A stretch of 7,387 nucleotides of DNA. Origin: an uncultured Gammaproteobacteria bacterium (GTDB lineage Bacteria; Pseudomonadota; Gammaproteobacteria; GCA-001735895). Under the pieces are notes generated by a model. The model did no database searches. It worked only from the letters and a program-made list of their open reading frames with translations, and was not told the DNA's origin. Both the position numbers and the translations under genes were made by a program. Of the stretch, positions 5,162 to 7,387 are shown piece after piece; the first letter of the stretch is position 1; every line of letters begins with the position of its first letter. The DNA lies in NCBI GenBank assembly GCA_945787265.1, contig CALZHS010000187.1, positions 1 to 7,387 on the forward strand. The letters run 5' to 3'.

Positions 5162-5900
5162 TAGTGGGCTGGCGCGTCCTCGAGCGCAGTATTTCATACA
5201 GGCAGACACCGGTTGCGACCGATACATTCAGGCTTTCAACCTGCCCCAGCATTGGTAGCTTTACCAGGTGATCACAGGACTCGAGGGTCAATCGACGTAA
5301 ACCCGACCCTTCGGCACCCATGACCAGCGCCACCGGGCCGCTATAGTCATGATCGTAGAGACTGTCCTGGGCCGTGTCGGTGGTGCCGAAAATCCACACC
5401 CCGGCCTGTTTCAGGTCTTTCAGGCTGCGCGCAATATTGGTGACCTCGATAATCGGTACCGATTCGGCGCCGCCGGCCGCGACCTTGCGCACGGTCGCAT
5501 TCACCTTAACCGCTCGATCACGCGGAATGATGACCGCGTCGACCCCGCAGGCGTCGGCCGTGCGCAGGCAGGCACCGAGATTATGCGGATCCTGGAGTCC
5601 TTCCAGCACCAGCAACAGTGTACCTTGATGTACGTCGAGCAGGCATTTTTTTAAATCCATCGTCGGCGCCGATGCACGCGTCCTGAGCGCGCAGCCCTGG
5701 TGCTTATCGGTGCCGCACAGCCGCGTCAGAGCGGCACGGCTTTCGGTGTGCACTTCAATCCCCGCGTTACGGGCCAGGTCGATTAGCGCTAGCAACCTGG
5801 GACCAGGCTTATCCGCACAAATCAGTTCGATACAAAGCTCTGGCGCCTGTTGTAAACGGCGCGAGACTGCATGGACGCCGTATATCATACTGCTGCTCAT
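5154..5900 (-). CDS. rlmB: 23S rRNA (guanosine-2'-O-)-methyltransferase RlmB
   Basis: A SpoU/TrmH-family (SPOUT) methyltransferase expected to use S-adenosylmethionine to 2'-O-methylate one guanosine (G2251 in E. coli numbering) of 23S rRNA in the peptidyl-transferase region. The 248-residue product compares with 243 in E. coli and aligns end to end. The N-terminal substrate-binding domain opens with MIYGVHAV. The three SPOUT motifs are present: DPHNLGACLRTADACG (about 104-119), VALVMGAEGSGLR (about 190-202) and LPMLGQVESLNVSVATGVCLYE (about 215-236; quoted in parts, NVSVATG being the knot motif). The ATG at 5900 overlaps the rnr stop codon as ATGA, so translation is probably coupled to rnr; no strong ribosome binding site lies directly upstream. 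rnr followed by rlmB is a common proteobacterial pair. The stop codon overlaps the -35 element of the promoter proposed for rpsF. No damage is seen. Confidence 0.97.
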   Translation of the reverse strand: MSSSMIYGVHAVSRRLQQAPELCIELICADKPGPRLLALIDLARNAGIEVHTESRAALTRLCGTDKHQGCALRTRASAPTMDLKKCLLDVHQGTLLLVLEGLQDPHNLGACLRTADACGVDAVIIPRDRAVKVNATVRKVAAGGAESVPIIEVTNIARSLKDLKQAGVWIFGTTDTAQDSLYDHDYSGPVALVMGAEGSGLRRLTLESCDHLVKLPMLGQVESLNVSVATGVCLYEILRSRTRQPTIA

Positions 5901-7387
5901 CGTGATCGGGTTCGGTTCCCTGTTTTCTTTCTGGATCTGCGCTTTTTTCCACCCCGCCTGGGATTGATCGCCGGTTTCTCATCAAGCGTTGCAACCAGGT
6001 CAAAATCGATTTTACGGTCCTCGAGGTTAACCTGCGCGGGATCAAACTGGTAGTAATCCCGCTTGAGCGAAGTCACATGCACCAGGCCATCGATTAATAA
6101 ATCATCCAGTTGAACAAATAGCCCGAAATTGGTGACCCCGGTCACGATACCGCTGTATTGTTTGCCGATGTGCTTCTGCAAAAATTCACATTTAAGCCAG
6201 TCTTCGGCATCTCGCGTCGCATCGTCCGCGCGACGCTCGTAACGCGAGCAGGATTCTCCGAGCGCGGTCATTTGCGCAAGATCGTAACCGAACCCGGTCG
6301 CAGCCTTTTGCCTGATCCAGTGCTTGATGCCGCGATGCACCAGCAGATCCGGGTAGCGTCGAATCGGCGACGTAAAATGGGCGTAATCTTTCAAAGCGAG
6401 ACCAAAGTGGCCGACTTTTGGATCTGGGCTATAGTTCGCCTGTAGCAACGAACGCAGTACCACGGTCTGGATCATATCGGCCTCGGGACGCTCGCGCAAT
6501 TGTTCGACTACCCGGGCAAAATCGGCCGGAGTTGGATTTTCGGTGCGCAGCGCGATACCGAAGCTGGCCAGGAATTCCTGTAAATTCGCCAGTTTGTCGG
6601 CATTAACACCCTCGTGGTTGCGGTAAAGAGCGGGTAACTTGTTCTTTTTCAGTATTCTCGCAGCACAGATATTCGCCGCTATCATGCATTCCTCGATCAA
6701 CTGGTGCGCCCGGTTTCTTTTATAAGGCACGATTGCCTCGATTTTACGCTGACGATCATATTTGAAAATGACTTCGCGGGTTTCAAATTCGATCGCGTGG
6801 CGCCTCCGGCGAGCCTTCGACAGCGCCTGGTAAACCTGTCTGAGCCGGTCCAGGTCACCATGAACCGCGCCGAGTGCCTTGTTGCGAGTCTTTGCTCCGT
6901 CGAACAAAACGGCTGCCACGTCGTCATAGATCAGGCGCGCTTTCGAATGGATGACGGCTTCGAAAAAATCGTACTGTTTGATGGTCCCATGCTGATTGAT
7001 GTCCATGCTACAGACCAGGCACAGGCGATCGACTTTGGGATTTAATGAGCATAACCCGTTCGACAAAACCTCAGGCAGCATCGGGATGACCTCGCCCGGG
7101 AAATAAACCGAAGTACCGCGGTTGCAGGCCTCGAGATCTAGCGGGGAGTCGGGTTTTACGTAGTGTGCAACATCTGCGATCGCAACATAAAGGCGATATC
7201 CGCTTGCCCGGGATTCGCAGTAAACCGCGTCGTCGAAATCACGGGCGTCAGCACCATCGATTGTGACGAAAGCAAGCTGTCGCAAATCGCGTCGATTTTT
7301 CTTGTCGGCTGCGGCTACCTGCTCCTTCAGGTTTCGGATTGACTCCATGACCACATCGTTCCAGTGATGCGGGATATGGTGCGTATT
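5897..7387 (-). CDS. rnr: Ribonuclease R, C-terminal part (5' end beyond window edge)
   Basis: RNase R is a processive 3'-to-5' exoribonuclease of the RNase II/RNB family that degrades structured RNA and takes part in rRNA and mRNA quality control. The open frame runs to the right edge, so the N-terminal helix-turn-helix and cold-shock domains (about 220 residues in E. coli) lie outside; 496 residues are visible. The linker IPHHW near the edge matches IPHEW of E. coli RNase R. The RNB catalytic motif VTIDGADARDFDDAV at about visible residues 41-55 supplies the metal-binding aspartates, and HFTSPIRRYPDL marks the end of the RNB domain. An S1 domain starts at about residue 405 and a short Lys/Arg-rich tail ends the protein. 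The S1 domain is abnormal: FDPAQ (to residue 452, about position 6032) is joined directly to VNLEDRKIDF, leaving out about 24 residues that E. coli has there, including the RLGDRVEVRV strand. The stop overlaps the rlmB start (ATGA). Identity is secure; function of the S1 domain is doubtful. Confidence 0.96.
   Translation of the reverse strand, partial: NTHHIPHHWNDVVMESIRNLKEQVAAADKKNRRDLRQLAFVTIDGADARDFDDAVYCESRASGYRLYVAIADVAHYVKPDSPLDLEACNRGTSVYFPGEVIPMLPEVLSNGLCSLNPKVDRLCLVCSMDINQHGTIKQYDFFEAVIHSKARLIYDDVAAVLFDGAKTRNKALGAVHGDLDRLRQVYQALSKARRRRHAIEFETREVIFKYDRQRKIEAIVPYKRNRAHQLIEECMIAANICAARILKKNKLPALYRNHEGVNADKLANLQEFLASFGIALRTENPTPADFARVVEQLRERPEADMIQTVVLRSLLQANYSPDPKVGHFGLALKDYAHFTSPIRRYPDLLVHRGIKHWIRQKAATGFGYDLAQMTALGESCSRYERRADDATRDAEDWLKCEFLQKHIGKQYSGIVTGVTNFGLFVQLDDLLIDGLVHVTSLKRDYYQFDPAQVNLEDRKIDFDLVATLDEKPAINPRRGGKKRRSRKKTGNRTRSR

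Noticed and set aside
4626..5258. Long plus-strand open frame (210 codons) over rpsF.
   Set aside because: It is antisense to the recognisable S6 halves, the leader and the end of rlmB, and has a Ser/Thr-rich composition typical of a shadow frame.

Overview
The window holds one co-directional block of conserved housekeeping genes, all on the minus strand. In transcription order (high to low coordinate) they are: rnr (5' end outside the window), rlmB, rpsF, rpsR, a DUF2232-type membrane protein gene, rplI, dnaB and alr. This order, with a DUF2232 gene between rpsR and rplI and alr after dnaB, together with proteins that align closely to E. coli and Pseudomonas members, points to a gammaproteobacterium of moderate GC content. 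I cannot name the genus.

Layout: 7387-5897 encodes the RNB and S1 parts of RNase R. Its stop overlaps the start of rlmB (5900-5154) by 4 nt. A promoter-like pair sits on the rlmB stop codon and reads into rpsF (5039-4601) through a leader of about 90 nt. rpsR (4598-4365) follows 2 nt after the rpsF frame. A 266-bp inverted-repeat element (4099-4364) begins at the base after the rpsR stop. It is followed by the membrane protein gene (4080-3142), rplI (3127-2675), an intrinsic terminator (2612-2648), dnaB (2555-1161) and alr (1168-80, overlapping dnaB by 8 nt). The last 79 bases hold nothing I can assign firmly. The genes serve ribosome assembly (S6, S18, L9, the 23S methyltransferase RlmB), RNA turnover (RNase R), replication (DnaB) and peptidoglycan precursor supply (Alr).

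Three things stand out. First, rpsF as written is broken: after Trp42 about 77 nt corresponding to E. coli S6 residues 43-68 are missing, which also shifts the frame. Second, RNase R lacks about 24 residues in the core of its S1 domain, in frame. The similar size and closeness of these two gaps raise the question of an assembly or sequencing artefact. Third, the 266-bp element between rpsR and the membrane gene has 23-bp perfect terminal inverted repeats and two inverted internal units of about 98 nt. The units share loop sequences but have different stem sequences that still pair perfectly in each, so they co-vary. I do not recognise this element, and it is the best candidate here for an undescribed mobile or structured-RNA/ssDNA element. 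It also carries a consensus-like outward promoter toward the downstream genes.
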